Below are positions 28,383-37,232 of a stretch of DNA of 64,000 bases, in pieces. A model generated the notes under the pieces. The model made no database searches. It saw only the letters and a list, made by a program, of their open reading frames with translations, and was not told the DNA's origin. Position 1 is the stretch's first letter; every line of letters begins with the position of its first letter. This DNA comes from DATFRY01 sp963764695 (lineage in GTDB: Bacteria > Myxococcota_A > Polyangia > Haliangiales > Haliangiaceae), in the NCBI GenBank assembly GCA_963764695.1, contig CAVXTW010000002.1, positions 248,001 to 312,000 of the forward strand, given 5' to 3'. The position numbers and the translations under genes were made by a program.

Positions 28383-29993
28383 TCAGGACGCGAGCGGTCC
28401 CGGCGGCGGCAGCACCAGGAAGATCGGGACCGCGCCGACCTCGCCGTCGGGAGCGAAGTCAGGCTCGGCGCCGCTCAGCAGATCGACCACGACGCGCGTG
28501 ACCCGGATGTCGCCGGCCTGGGTCTGGGCCGCGATGGCGGTGGCCAGCTCGATGGCCGGGCCGCGCACGGTGTCGCCGTCGCGCGCGACCTCGCTGGCGT
28601 GCACCGCGCATGCGGCGCGCGCGCCCGGCAGATCGCACAGGGCCGCGGCGCAGCGCAGCGCCCGGGCCGGTCCGTCGAAGCAGGCGGTCAGGCGGCCGCG
28701 CCCGATCGCGACCGCGCTGGCGGCGAAGCGGGCCAGCACCTCCTCGAGGCCGCGCGGATGGCCCTCGAACCTCGCGGCCAGGGCGGTGGCGAAGAAGCGC
28801 GTCTCCTCCGCCTCGGCCCGCGCTCGCGCGACAAGCTCGCCGACCTCGCGGACCAGCACGTCGGTGCCGTCGTACAGAAAGACGTGGTCGTCTCCCTCGA
28901 TCTCGACGTGGCGGCAGCGCGGCAGGTGCTCGGCCAGGTAGCGCCCGCACCCGGCCGGGATGACCGCGTCGTCGCGCTGATGCAGGACCACCGACGGGAC
29001 CTGGACCGCCGCGACCAGCGGGCGGACGTCGATCGAGATGTTCATCTCCAGCAGGTCGAGCGCGGCGGCGGGGCTCGAGCCGCGCTGCTCGGCGGCGGTC
29101 GCCCAGCGGGCCAGCTGGAGGTCCTGGGCGTGCCGCGGCACCATCGCGCGGATCGTGGCGCCCGCGCCCCACGCTCCGCGGATGTAGCGACGCAGCGTGT
29201 CGATGCGCTCCGGCGACCAGCCGCACGGGTAGTCCGGCGCCGCGGCCATGCGGGCGAAGCCGCCCACCAGCGCCAGACCGGCCACCCGCGCCGGACAGGT
29301 CGCGGCCAGGAGCAGCGCCAGCGGGGTGCCCTCGCTGATCCCGATGACCACGGCGCGGGCCGATCCGGCGGCGTCGAGCACCGCGCACGCGTCCTCCATG
29401 CGCTCGGCCAGGCTGGGGGCCCGCTTGACCGGGTCGCTCTGCCCGATCCCGCGCTTGTCGAACAGGATCAGGCGCCCGAGCCGGGCCAGGTCGGCGCACA
29501 GATTGCGTGCCCGATCGAGCGCGAACCAGGAGCTCATCGGGAACGACCAGCCGGCGATGACCAGCAGATCGATCGGTGCCGGCTGACCGAGGACGCAGTA
29601 GGCGATGCGGACGTCACCGCTCTCTGCGTGGCTCGGTTCCTTCTCGATGAGGAGCGTTGGCGCGGCGACCTGGGCGCGGAGGTCCCCGCCCTCGACGACG
29701 TCCGCGACGAAACGATAGCCACGGCGCGGAAATGTCCGGATCACCTCGGCGCCGGCCCGGCTCAGGGCGGCGCGCGCCAGGCTCATGGTCCGCTGCAGCG
29801 ACCCCTCGGTGACCGCCGCGTCTCGCCACACCGCGGCGAGCAGCTCCTGCTTTCCGATCACCCGGTCGCGGTGCTCGGCCAGGTAGGCGACGAGATCGAA
29901 CACCTGGGGCTGGGTCGCCACCAGCTCGCCCTGGTGGCGGAGCTCGCGCTGCGCCGGGTCGAGCTGGTAGCCGCAGAACAGGAGCCGCCCCAC
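28383..29993 (-). CDS. Fusion: OmpR-type DNA-binding, alpha/beta hydrolase, degenerate cyclase-like domain
   Basis: 536 aa. Residues 1-100 are a winged-helix trans-reg-C domain (GYQLDPAQRELRHQG, AVWRDAAVTEGSLQRTMSLAR, RTFPRRGYRF). Residues 130-385 are an alpha/beta hydrolase (GWSFPMSSW, nucleophile GISEG, a His in GDDHVFLYDG). From 395 to the end a class III cyclase-like fold remains, with DGPARALRCAAAL and CAVHASEVARDG. The metal-binding segment (normally DIVGST) is replaced by AARFEG and the second Asp is gone. So it is likely a one-component regulator that senses a small ligand. No sign of a signal peptide or TM. GTG start at 29993. Confidence 0.82.
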   Translation of the reverse strand: MGRLLFCGYQLDPAQRELRHQGELVATQPQVFDLVAYLAEHRDRVIGKQELLAAVWRDAAVTEGSLQRTMSLARAALSRAGAEVIRTFPRRGYRFVADVVEGGDLRAQVAAPTLLIEKEPSHAESGDVRIAYCVLGQPAPIDLLVIAGWSFPMSSWFALDRARNLCADLARLGRLILFDKRGIGQSDPVKRAPSLAERMEDACAVLDAAGSARAVVIGISEGTPLALLLAATCPARVAGLALVGGFARMAAAPDYPCGWSPERIDTLRRYIRGAWGAGATIRAMVPRHAQDLQLARWATAAEQRGSSPAAALDLLEMNISIDVRPLVAAVQVPSVVLHQRDDAVIPAGCGRYLAEHLPRCRHVEIEGDDHVFLYDGTDVLVREVGELVARARAEAEETRFFATALAARFEGHPRGLEEVLARFAASAVAIGRGRLTACFDGPARALRCAAALCDLPGARAACAVHASEVARDGDTVRGPAIELATAIAAQTQAGDIRVTRVVVDLLSGAEPDFAPDGEVGAVPIFLVLPPPGPLAS

Positions 29994-30077
29994 GACGCGA
30001 GCTTACTCGCGCCGCGGCCATCGTCGACCATCACGATGAGCTGCGGCCGTGATATGTACGAGGCGCTGGAGGGCCCG

Positions 30078-30629
30078 ATGATCCGAGGACTGCATGGTCT
30101 GTTCTACTCTTCCGAGGTGGATGCCATGCGCGCGTTCCTGCGCGACAAGCTTCGCCTCCCGTACACCGATGTCGGCCAGGGGTGGCTGATCTTCGACCTG
30201 CCGGAGGGAGACGTCGGCGTCCATCCGGCGGACGAGTCGACCAGCTCCGGGAAGCACGACATCTCGTTCTACTGCGACGACATCCAGGGCACCGTCGCCG
30301 ACATGCGCGAGCGCGGCGTGGTGTTCGACGGTGACGTCGCCGATCACGGCTACGGGTTCGTGACCTACTTCACCATGCCCGGTGACGTGCGGGTCCAGCT
30401 CTACGAGCCGAAGTACCAGAAGCAGACCGCTGCAAAGCCCGCCGCGCCGGCGCCGCGCAAGCGTGCCGCACCGGCCCGCGCGGCCGCGCGGTCGCGCCGC
30501 AAGGCCACGGCCAAGGCGCCGGCCCGCACCGCCGGTCGGGCCAAGGCGGCCAAGCCCAAGGTCGCGGCAAAGGGCAAGGCCAAGGCGAGGGCGCGGGCGG
30601 GTGTGAGGGCGCGGGCGCGAAGGCGCTGA
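30078..30629 (+). CDS. VOC-fold protein with histone-like basic tail
   Basis: 183 aa. Residues 1-105 are a vicinal-oxygen-chelate/glyoxalase-like domain (GLHGLFYSSEVDAMRAFLRDKLRLPY, GWLIFDLPEGDVGVHP, HDISFYCDDIQGTVADMRERGVVF, MPGDVRVQLYEPKY). From 110 on it is a Lys/Ala/Arg/Pro-rich tail (AAPAPRKRAAPARAAARSRR and more) like histone H1 or bacterial Hc1. The tail could bind DNA, RNA or acidic envelope polymers. GGAGGG precedes ATG 30078; other ATGs at 30054 and 30036 exist. Four bp separate it from the next gene. Confidence 0.8.
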   Translation: MIRGLHGLFYSSEVDAMRAFLRDKLRLPYTDVGQGWLIFDLPEGDVGVHPADESTSSGKHDISFYCDDIQGTVADMRERGVVFDGDVADHGYGFVTYFTMPGDVRVQLYEPKYQKQTAAKPAAPAPRKRAAPARAAARSRRKATAKAPARTAGRAKAAKPKVAAKGKAKARARAGVRARARRR

Positions 30630-30633
30630 CCTG

Positions 30634-32295
30634 GTGCGCCTTCCGGTCGTGCTCGCCGCACTGGCGGCGTGCTGGGTCAGCGGTTGCGCGACATCGTCGG
30701 TCAGCCAGATCCGCTTCGCCAACCGCGACCCGGTGTGGAAGGTCAACGACCGCCTCGACACGCCGAAACCGGAGGTGCAGGGCTTTCCGCGCCTCTTCTA
30801 CTACTTCGACAGGTTTGCGTTCCGGCGCCTCACCAGGCTCATGGAGGTGCCGGAGCCGCGGCGCGCCGCCAACGTCAACTCGCTCGACGAGGTGCCGGAC
30901 TCGACCTGGTTCACCAACCGGATCGGCACCGGCAAGCTGACAGTCGACGAGGTGCGCCGCGGCCCCAACTCCGACGGCGGTCCGGACACGTCGTCGCCGT
31001 GGACGATCAAGGGGACCAAGGTCGGCGGCATCACGGTCGGCTTCGTGATCGAGGACGTGCAGGACCGCAAGTACATCCTCAAGTTCGACCGCAAGGGCGT
31101 CCCCGAGACCGAGACCGGGGCCAACGTCGTGGTCCAGCGGCTGATGTGGGCCTGCGGCTTTCACGTCCCGGAGGACACGGTCGTGCGGGTCACGCGCGAC
31201 ATGCTGGTGCTGGCCGACGACGCCGAGGTGGCCGACACGTTCGGCAACAAGCGGCCCATGACGGTGCAGGACCTGGAAGCGGCGCTGGCGCGGGTCAACG
31301 TCTATCCCGACGGCAGCTACCGCGGCATGGCCAGCAAGTTCCTGGCCGGCGCGCCGCTGGGCGGCGTGGATCCCGAGGGCGTGCGCGAGGACGACCGCAA
31401 CGACGTCGTCCCGCACGAGGAGCGCCGCGAGATGCGCGGCCAGGTCGTCATCTTCTCGTGGGTCGACCACACCGACGTCAAGCTCGACAACTTTCTGGAC
31501 ATGTGGGTCGAGGACCCGGCCGATCCGCGGACCCACTACGTCATGCACTATCTGGTCGACTTCGGGAACGCGCTCGGCACCATGGGCGTCGTCGACCACC
31601 GCGACGACGACGGCTTCGCCTACCAGGTCGACTTCCAGTACATGCTCACGTCGATGGTGGCGTTCGGCCTGTGGAAGCGGCCGTGGGAGGGTGCCGACGT
31701 GCCGGACGTCGTCGGCGTCGGGCGCGTGGAGGCGGACCGCTTCGAGGCCGACAACTGGCGCCAGGCGGCCCCGTGGACGCCGTTCCAGCGCCACGACCGC
31801 TTCGACGCCTTCTGGGGCGCCAAGATCGTCGGCGCCTTCACGCCGGAGATGATCCGGGCCGCGGTCGACGCCGGCAAGTACAGCGATCCGCGCGCGGCCG
31901 ACTACCTGGCCAGGACCCTCATCGCGCGGCGCGACAAGATCGTGCGCCACTGGTTCGGCGAGGTCACCCCGCTCGATCGCTTCGCCGTCGAGTCGGGCGC
32001 CCTCTGCTTCACCGACCTGGCGCTGACCTACCGCCTGTCGCCCGCCGATCGCGCCCGCTACCGCGTCACCGCCCACGACGCCGACGGCGACACCCTGTCG
32101 TGGACCGCCGAGCTCCGCCCCGACCCGGGCGGTCGCGCCTGCGCCGCCAGCGTGCCGGCCGGCCCGGGCACCGACGGCTACGTGATCGTGAAGATCGAGC
32201 CATCCCGTCCCGGCGCATCGCAGCGCCCGGTCGAGGCCCACCTGGCCCGCGGGCCCGACGGGCAGCTGCGCGTGGTCGGCCTGAACCGCTGGTGA
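30634..32295 (+). CDS. Lipoprotein with protein-kinase-like catalytic motifs
   Basis: 553 aa. Not a named family to me. The N-terminus is a lipoprotein signal (VLAALAACWVSGCATSS), so the body should be outside the cytoplasm. Kinase-like elements in order: YILKFD with Lys 150 (ATP lysine), ETETGANVVVQRL (Glu 158/160 as helix C), H279-T-D281-V-K283-L-D-N286 which fits HxDxKxxN, and D309-F-G. Distance HxD to DFG is 28. The C-terminal 120 residues are a separate domain. GTG 30634 lies 4 bp after the VOC stop. The fold is inference and activity outside the cytoplasm would need an ATP source. It converges with an outer-membrane barrel gene. Confidence 0.7.
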   Translation: MRLPVVLAALAACWVSGCATSSVSQIRFANRDPVWKVNDRLDTPKPEVQGFPRLFYYFDRFAFRRLTRLMEVPEPRRAANVNSLDEVPDSTWFTNRIGTGKLTVDEVRRGPNSDGGPDTSSPWTIKGTKVGGITVGFVIEDVQDRKYILKFDRKGVPETETGANVVVQRLMWACGFHVPEDTVVRVTRDMLVLADDAEVADTFGNKRPMTVQDLEAALARVNVYPDGSYRGMASKFLAGAPLGGVDPEGVREDDRNDVVPHEERREMRGQVVIFSWVDHTDVKLDNFLDMWVEDPADPRTHYVMHYLVDFGNALGTMGVVDHRDDDGFAYQVDFQYMLTSMVAFGLWKRPWEGADVPDVVGVGRVEADRFEADNWRQAAPWTPFQRHDRFDAFWGAKIVGAFTPEMIRAAVDAGKYSDPRAADYLARTLIARRDKIVRHWFGEVTPLDRFAVESGALCFTDLALTYRLSPADRARYRVTAHDADGDTLSWTAELRPDPGGRACAASVPAGPGTDGYVIVKIEPSRPGASQRPVEAHLARGPDGQLRVVGLNRW

Positions 32296-32308
32296 AGGCG
32301 GCGCGCGC

Positions 32309-33790
32309 TCACCACTGGTGGGTGGTGAGCTGCAGCTGCGACGAGGGGGAGAAGCTGAGGTAGAAGGTGACGCCGTCGTCGCCGGAGCCGACCAAAAAGC
32401 GCGTGACGAACAGCTCGGCGGTGTGGAGCTGGACGCCGCCGCCGTAGCCCGGGTGCAGCTCGGTCGCGTCGAAGTCGCTCGGCTTGCGCCAGGCGCCGAC
32501 GCCGTCGAGGAAGAGGAAGGCGGCGAAGGTGCGGCTGATGGGGAACTTGTACTCGAGAGTGAAGCCGGTGGCGGAGCGGTCGCGGAAGCGGTTGCGGGCG
32601 TAGCCGCGCCCGAGGCGAGAGCCGCCCAGTCGCGGTAGCTCACTGAACGGGATGTCGTCGAGCCCGGAAGTGATGCCCTCGACGTAGGCGCGCAGGAGCA
32701 GGATGCGGTCGCCGCGATAGAGGTCGAAGTAGCGCTGCAGATCGAGGCCGTAGCGGAGGTAGCGCGACGGGTCGTCGGCGAAGCCGTGGGCGTAGCCGGC
32801 GAAGCCCTCCAGCTTCCAGCCGGAGGCGGGCTGGGCCAGGCTGACGTACGGGTTGGTGGTGATGCGGTCGTCGTAGGTGGCGCGCAGCTCGCCGTAGCCG
32901 TAGCGCACGCCCTCGTCGAAGGCGGTGAGCGAGTCGATGTCGTAGACGTCCGACAGGTCGACCCGGTCCGGCCCGCCGCCATCGATGGTCTCGAAGTCCT
33001 TCTTGATGAACGCGCCGGTGGCGCGGGCAGTCAGCCACGGCAGCGGTGTCCAGGCTCCCGTCAGCTCGGTGCGCAGGATCTTCTGGTCGAAGCGCGTGGA
33101 TACCGCGATGGCGTCGCGGCGCGCGTCGATGTCGGTCTGCATGGCGGCCGGGGTGAGGTCGCCGTTGCCGATGCCGAAGAACAGCGAGTCGTCCAGCAGG
33201 TGCAGCTGCCCGGCCAGCTCGAGCTCGAGATCGGGGCCCAGCAGCTCGTCGGTCATCAGGCGCAGCTCGTAGACCTGCCGCACCTCGCCGCCGAACAGGA
33301 AGTTGGCCCGCACGTAGTCGCGGACGCCCGCGCCGACGCCGTAGGTCAGGCCGTGCCCGCTCTCGCGCGCGACGCTGGGATAGACCGTGACCGGGCCGTC
33401 GCCGCTGAGCAGCCGGCGCAGGCGCTCGTTGAGGCCGTAGCGCTCGAACGCGTACAGGCCGCCGCGCACCGGGCTGGCCGCGATCCACAGCGCCCATTTC
33501 GGCACGAACAGGATGACGCGCGGGACCCAGAGCAGATGGCGGGCGGCGCTGCGATCGTCGTGGACGAGGTTTCGCGCGGCGTCCGGTCGCGGCGCGCCGG
33601 CCACGTCGCGCGCGCTGGTCTCGGACACGGCGGGCGGCTGCTGGGCCGGCGGCTGGGTCTCCTTTGTCTCCGGCAGGGTGTCGTCACCCTGCTCCTGCGC
33701 GGTCGCCGGTCGGCCGGCCAGCGCGACCGCCAGCGCCGCCAGGAAGGCCACGGTCGTGCGCCCCAGCACCTGGCCTGTGTACCGCGCCAC
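32309..33790 (-). CDS. BamA/TamA-type outer-membrane barrel protein
   Basis: 493 aa. Signal peptide (to about residue 31), a Pro/Gln-rich linker, then a 16-strand-like barrel with alternating polar/hydrophobic strands. Key block LGGSRLGRGYARNRFRDRSATGFTLEYKFPI (about 410-440) matches the barrel motif of Omp85 surface antigens. No POTRA domains are visible, so it resembles the short surface-antigen type. The C-terminus is LTTHQW (aromatic). Same strand and 77 bp from the ABC permease gene, so they might be cotranscribed. Its role is unknown. Confidence 0.82.
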   Translation of the reverse strand: MARYTGQVLGRTTVAFLAALAVALAGRPATAQEQGDDTLPETKETQPPAQQPPAVSETSARDVAGAPRPDAARNLVHDDRSAARHLLWVPRVILFVPKWALWIAASPVRGGLYAFERYGLNERLRRLLSGDGPVTVYPSVARESGHGLTYGVGAGVRDYVRANFLFGGEVRQVYELRLMTDELLGPDLELELAGQLHLLDDSLFFGIGNGDLTPAAMQTDIDARRDAIAVSTRFDQKILRTELTGAWTPLPWLTARATGAFIKKDFETIDGGGPDRVDLSDVYDIDSLTAFDEGVRYGYGELRATYDDRITTNPYVSLAQPASGWKLEGFAGYAHGFADDPSRYLRYGLDLQRYFDLYRGDRILLLRAYVEGITSGLDDIPFSELPRLGGSRLGRGYARNRFRDRSATGFTLEYKFPISRTFAAFLFLDGVGAWRKPSDFDATELHPGYGGGVQLHTAELFVTRFLVGSGDDGVTFYLSFSPSSQLQLTTHQW

Positions 33791-33867
33791 CGCGCGGCGG
33801 GTAAAGCGCGCCGGGCGCCGGCTCGATCACCAGCGATCACGCCAGCTGTCGCCGCGCCAGGAGGTGC

Positions 33868-34629
33868 TCAGGCCGATTCGCGATGGAACAGGTGCGTGGC
33901 CAGGGCGAGGCCGCCGGCGGCCAGCAGCGTGGCCGCGACCAGCGCCGCGACCACCGAGCTCCCGGTCAGGTCGCCGCGGAACGCCGCGCGCGCGCCGTCC
34001 ACCACGTACACGAACGGGCTGATGCGCGAGACCTTGAACAGCCAGGCCGGGGCCAGGCTCATCGGCAAGAGGATTCCGAACAGGAGCAGGATCGGCAGCG
34101 CGACGCTGTTGAGCAGCGGGGCCAGCGAGTCCTCGTGCTTGAGCCAGATCGCGGCCGCGTACGAAAGCGATGACAGCGACACGCCGAGGAGAAAGACCAG
34201 CGCCACGGTGAACAGCGCGCCGACCGCGCCCACCCGCAGGCCGAACGCGACCGCGACCACGGTCAGGATGGTGGCCTGGACCAGCAGCACCAGGGTGTCG
34301 CGCATGACCCGGCCCAGCAGCAGGGCCAGGCGGCTGGCCGGCGTCACGCGCATCCGCTCGACCACGCCGTAGCGGATCTCGGCGATCAGGCCGAAGCCGA
34401 CGAACATGCTCCCGAAGATGCCGAGCTGGATCAGAAGGCCCGGCACGAACACCTGCCACGCGTCGCCGGGCGGAAAGCCGCGCACCCGGGTGAGCGGGCG
34501 CAGCAGCGGCCCGAACAGCGCCAGGTAGAGCAGCGGCTGCACCAGGCCGATGAAGAACCAGACCGGATTGCGCAGCAGCAGGCGCAGCTGGTAGCTGAAG
34601 ACGACCATCGCATCGCGCAGCACGGACAC
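33868..34629 (-). CDS. ABC-2 type permease (DrrB-like)
   Basis: 253 aa, six membrane segments (about residues 22-42, 60-82, 108-130, 138-165, 175-198 and 228-248). Typical ABC-2 transporter permease, with the central PGLLIQLGIFGSMFVGFGLIAEIRYGVVERMRVTP block. With the ATPase 16 bp upstream it forms an exporter, probably for lipid, drug or polyketide-like cargo. Starts at ATG 34629. Confidence 0.9.
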   Translation of the reverse strand: MSVLRDAMVVFSYQLRLLLRNPVWFFIGLVQPLLYLALFGPLLRPLTRVRGFPPGDAWQVFVPGLLIQLGIFGSMFVGFGLIAEIRYGVVERMRVTPASRLALLLGRVMRDTLVLLVQATILTVVAVAFGLRVGAVGALFTVALVFLLGVSLSSLSYAAAIWLKHEDSLAPLLNSVALPILLLFGILLPMSLAPAWLFKVSRISPFVYVVDGARAAFRGDLTGSSVVAALVAATLLAAGGLALATHLFHRESA

Positions 34630-34645
34630 CGGGTCCCTCCAGGTA

Positions 34646-35608
34646 TCAGCCGGGCAGGTCCGACTCGCGCAAGGACCGCCCGGTCAGGGTCAGGAACACA
34701 TCGTCGAGCGACGGATGCGCCATGCGCAGCGAGGCCACCGCGAGGCCGGCGCCGTCGAGGATCCGCATGAGCGGCAGCACCTGGGCCTCGCCGCTGTCGA
34801 CCGTCACGCGCACCTCGCGCCCTGACGCGCTGGCCTCGCGCACGACGCCCTGCTCGGCCAGGATGGCGCGGCCGCGCTCGGCCGCCTCGCCGTCGGCGAC
34901 CTCGAAGGTGACCACGTCGCCGCCGATGCGGCGCTTGAGCTCGGCCGGCGTGCCGGTGGCGGCGATGCGCCCGTGATCGATGATGAGGATGCGGTCGCAC
35001 AGCGCGTCCGCCTCGTCCAGGTAGTGCGTGGTCAGAAAGACCGTGACGCCGTCGCGCTCGCGCAGGGCGCGGATGTGGCTCCACAGATTTGCCCGGCTCT
35101 GCGGATCGAGGCCGGTCGATGGCTCGTCGAGGAACAAGAGGCGCGGCCGGTGCACCAGGCCGAGCGCAATGTCGAGCCGCCGCCGCTGGCCGCCCGACAT
35201 GGTCTTCACCTGACGGCCGCCCACATCCGCCAGATCGAGCAGTGTGCGCAGCGACCCGGCCCGTCCCTTCGCGTCGCGCGCGCCGATGCCGTACAGGCGG
35301 GCCTGGACGATCAGCTCCTCGTCGACCAGCGCGGCCGGGTTGGTGGTGCCGCCCTGCGCCACGTAGCCGATCTGCCGCCGCACGCCGCGCGGATCGCGGC
35401 GCAGATCACAGCCGGCCACGGTGGCGTCGCCCGCGGTCGGGGCCAGGAGCGTCGCCAGCATGCGCAAGGTGGTGGTCTTGCCGGCGCCGTTGGGCCCGAG
35501 AAAGCCCACGACCTCACCGCCGGCCACCTCGAAGTCAACGCCGCGGACCGCCTCGACCGGTCCTGTCTTGCTCTTGAACGTGCGAGCCAGCCCGCGCGCC
35601 TGGATCAT
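34646..35608 (-). CDS. ABC transporter ATPase (daunorubicin-resistance DrrA-like)
   Basis: 320 aa. Walker A GPNGAGKTT (about 40), Q-loop VAQGG, signature MSGGQRRRLD (about 142), Walker B LLFLDEPSTGLD, H-loop TTHYLDEAD. C-terminal domain (residues 225-320) ends LDDVFLTLTGRSLRE as in DrrA-type ATPases. It energises the adjacent ABC-2 permease. First gene of the minus-strand group. Cargo unknown. Confidence 0.92.
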   Translation of the reverse strand: MIQARGLARTFKSKTGPVEAVRGVDFEVAGGEVVGFLGPNGAGKTTTLRMLATLLAPTAGDATVAGCDLRRDPRGVRRQIGYVAQGGTTNPAALVDEELIVQARLYGIGARDAKGRAGSLRTLLDLADVGGRQVKTMSGGQRRRLDIALGLVHRPRLLFLDEPSTGLDPQSRANLWSHIRALRERDGVTVFLTTHYLDEADALCDRILIIDHGRIAATGTPAELKRRIGGDVVTFEVADGEAAERGRAILAEQGVVREASASGREVRVTVDSGEAQVLPLMRILDGAGLAVASLRMAHPSLDDVFLTLTGRSLRESDLPG

Positions 35609-35865
35609 GATGGAGCAGCCTCGGCAAATTCCCGGCGCCGCGCAAGACCAGGGACCCAGGCCAGTCCCTGCCAGGTCGAGCCCCGCGGACCGTGGCAGAA
35701 GCGCACAGCCTGCAAGGTCGCCTCAACTCTCCTACAGCGCGACCACCTGGACCACCAGTCAACCTGGCCGGACTCCTCCTGACAGTGTGGCAACCGGTGC
35801 TTGCCGGCTGTGGCACATGGCTCGCAACCACCGGCTGCGTGCGAACCTCGCGGGCCCGGTTGACG

Positions 35866-37232
35866 GTGCGCCAGCTACACCGAGCAAACTGGGCATTGTG
35901 CCTGGTTCTGTTCATTTCCTGCACACCTAGCCTCGACGGAGACAAGTTCCGCAACCAGTCCGACCCGGATGCGGGCCAGGGCAGCATGGTCGATCCGCCC
36001 GACGCCGGGCCGACGCCTCCAAGCGACGGCGCGCCCGAACGCGCGCTGCGGCGACGGCGTGTGCGGCGGCAACGGCGAGAGCGTCTGCACCTGCCCGGCC
36101 GACTGCGGCCAGCCTTCGTGTGGAGACGACATCTGCTGCCCCGATCTGGAGGACAGCGGGTCGTGCAGCGAGGACTGCGCCGGCGGATGTGGCGACGAGC
36201 TGTGCATCGAGACCGAGAACGCCTGTTCCTGCCCGGGTGACTGCGGCGCGCCCAGCTGCGGCGACGGCGTGTGCTGCGCCGGCGCCGGCGAGGACCGCTG
36301 CTCCTGCCCCGGCGACTGCGGCGAAGGTATTTGCGGCGATCAGAATCTGCTGCCCCGGGGCCGGCGAGGACAGCTGCGGCTGCGCGGTCGACTGCGGCGA
36401 CTCGACCTGCGGCGATGAGGTCTGCTGCCCGAGCGCGGGCGAGAACCGGTGTGCCTGCGCCGACGACTGCGGTGTCGGCAGCTGCGGCGACGGCCTGTGC
36501 TGCGCGGGCGACGACGAGACGGCCGGCAGCTGCGGGACGGACTGCGACCCGACCTGCGGCGACGGCATCTGCAGCGGCGGCGAGGACCAGTGCAACTGCG
36601 CCCAGGACTGCGACGGCGCGGTGTGCGGCGACGGCCTGTGCTGCGCCGCCGCCGGCGAGGATCCCTGCTCGTGCGCGGCCGACTGCGGCGACAGCGCGTG
36701 CGGCGACGGCGTGTGCTGCGCCGGCGAGGGCGAGAACAAGTGCTCGTGCGGCGATGACTGCGGCGCTCCGACCTGCGGCGACGGCGCCTGCTGCGAGGGC
36801 GAGGATTCGTGCGGCTGCCCGGGCGACTGCGGCGCGCCGACCTGCGGCGACGGGAGCTGCTGCGCCGCCGCGGGCGAGACGACCTGTACCTGCGCCGCGG
36901 ACTGCAACGCCGAGTGCGGCGACGGCTGCTGCAACGGCGGCGAGACGCTGGCCAGCTGCGCGGCCGACTGCAGCACCTGCGGCGACGGAACGTGCAGCGA
37001 GACCGAGAGCACCGCCAGCTGTCCGACCGACTGCGGCACCGCGTGCGGCGACGGGCAGTGCAATGGCGAAGAGGAGGCGTGTAACTGTGCCACGGACTGT
37101 CCACCGAGCTGCGAGGAAGGGCGGAGCTGCTGCGGCGACGCCATGTGCCGTACGGGCGAGGATCCGACCGGCTGCCCGGCTGATTGCGCCGCCGACGGCG
37201 GGCCGCTCGACAGTGGAGCGGACGGTGGCTGA
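35866..37232 (+). CDS. Cys-rich repeat lipoprotein (two frameshifts)
   Basis: Secreted or outer-membrane lipoprotein of about 454 aa after correction. Signal ends LCLVLFISC, followed by an Asp/Pro linker, then 15 copies plus one divergent copy of a 21-25-residue module CGDGxCCxxxGExxCSCxxDC, which should be heavily disulfide-bonded. Repeat modules like this occur beside kinases and cell-surface genes in myxobacteria. The frame changes twice, near 36037 (ccGaac) and near 36344 (cagAatc); each loss of one base restores the module pattern. The start is uncertain: GTG 35866 gives a normal signal peptide. Its stop overlaps the next gene's GTG. Confidence 0.75.
36040..37195 (+). repeat. Tandem 63-75-bp coding repeats (Cys-rich modules)
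   Basis: Inside the lipoprotein gene the DNA is an array of about 16 related units that each begin near TGCGGCGACGG and encode CGDG. Unit length varies between 63 and 75 bp, so the array is a protein-level repeat that has diverged. Such DNA is prone to slippage and collapsed assembly. Confidence 0.85.

Noticed and set aside
35649..35670. Inverted repeat CAGGGAC-n8-GTCCCTG
   Set aside because: Seven bp only and no neighbouring promoter or T-tract; too weak to call an operator or terminator.
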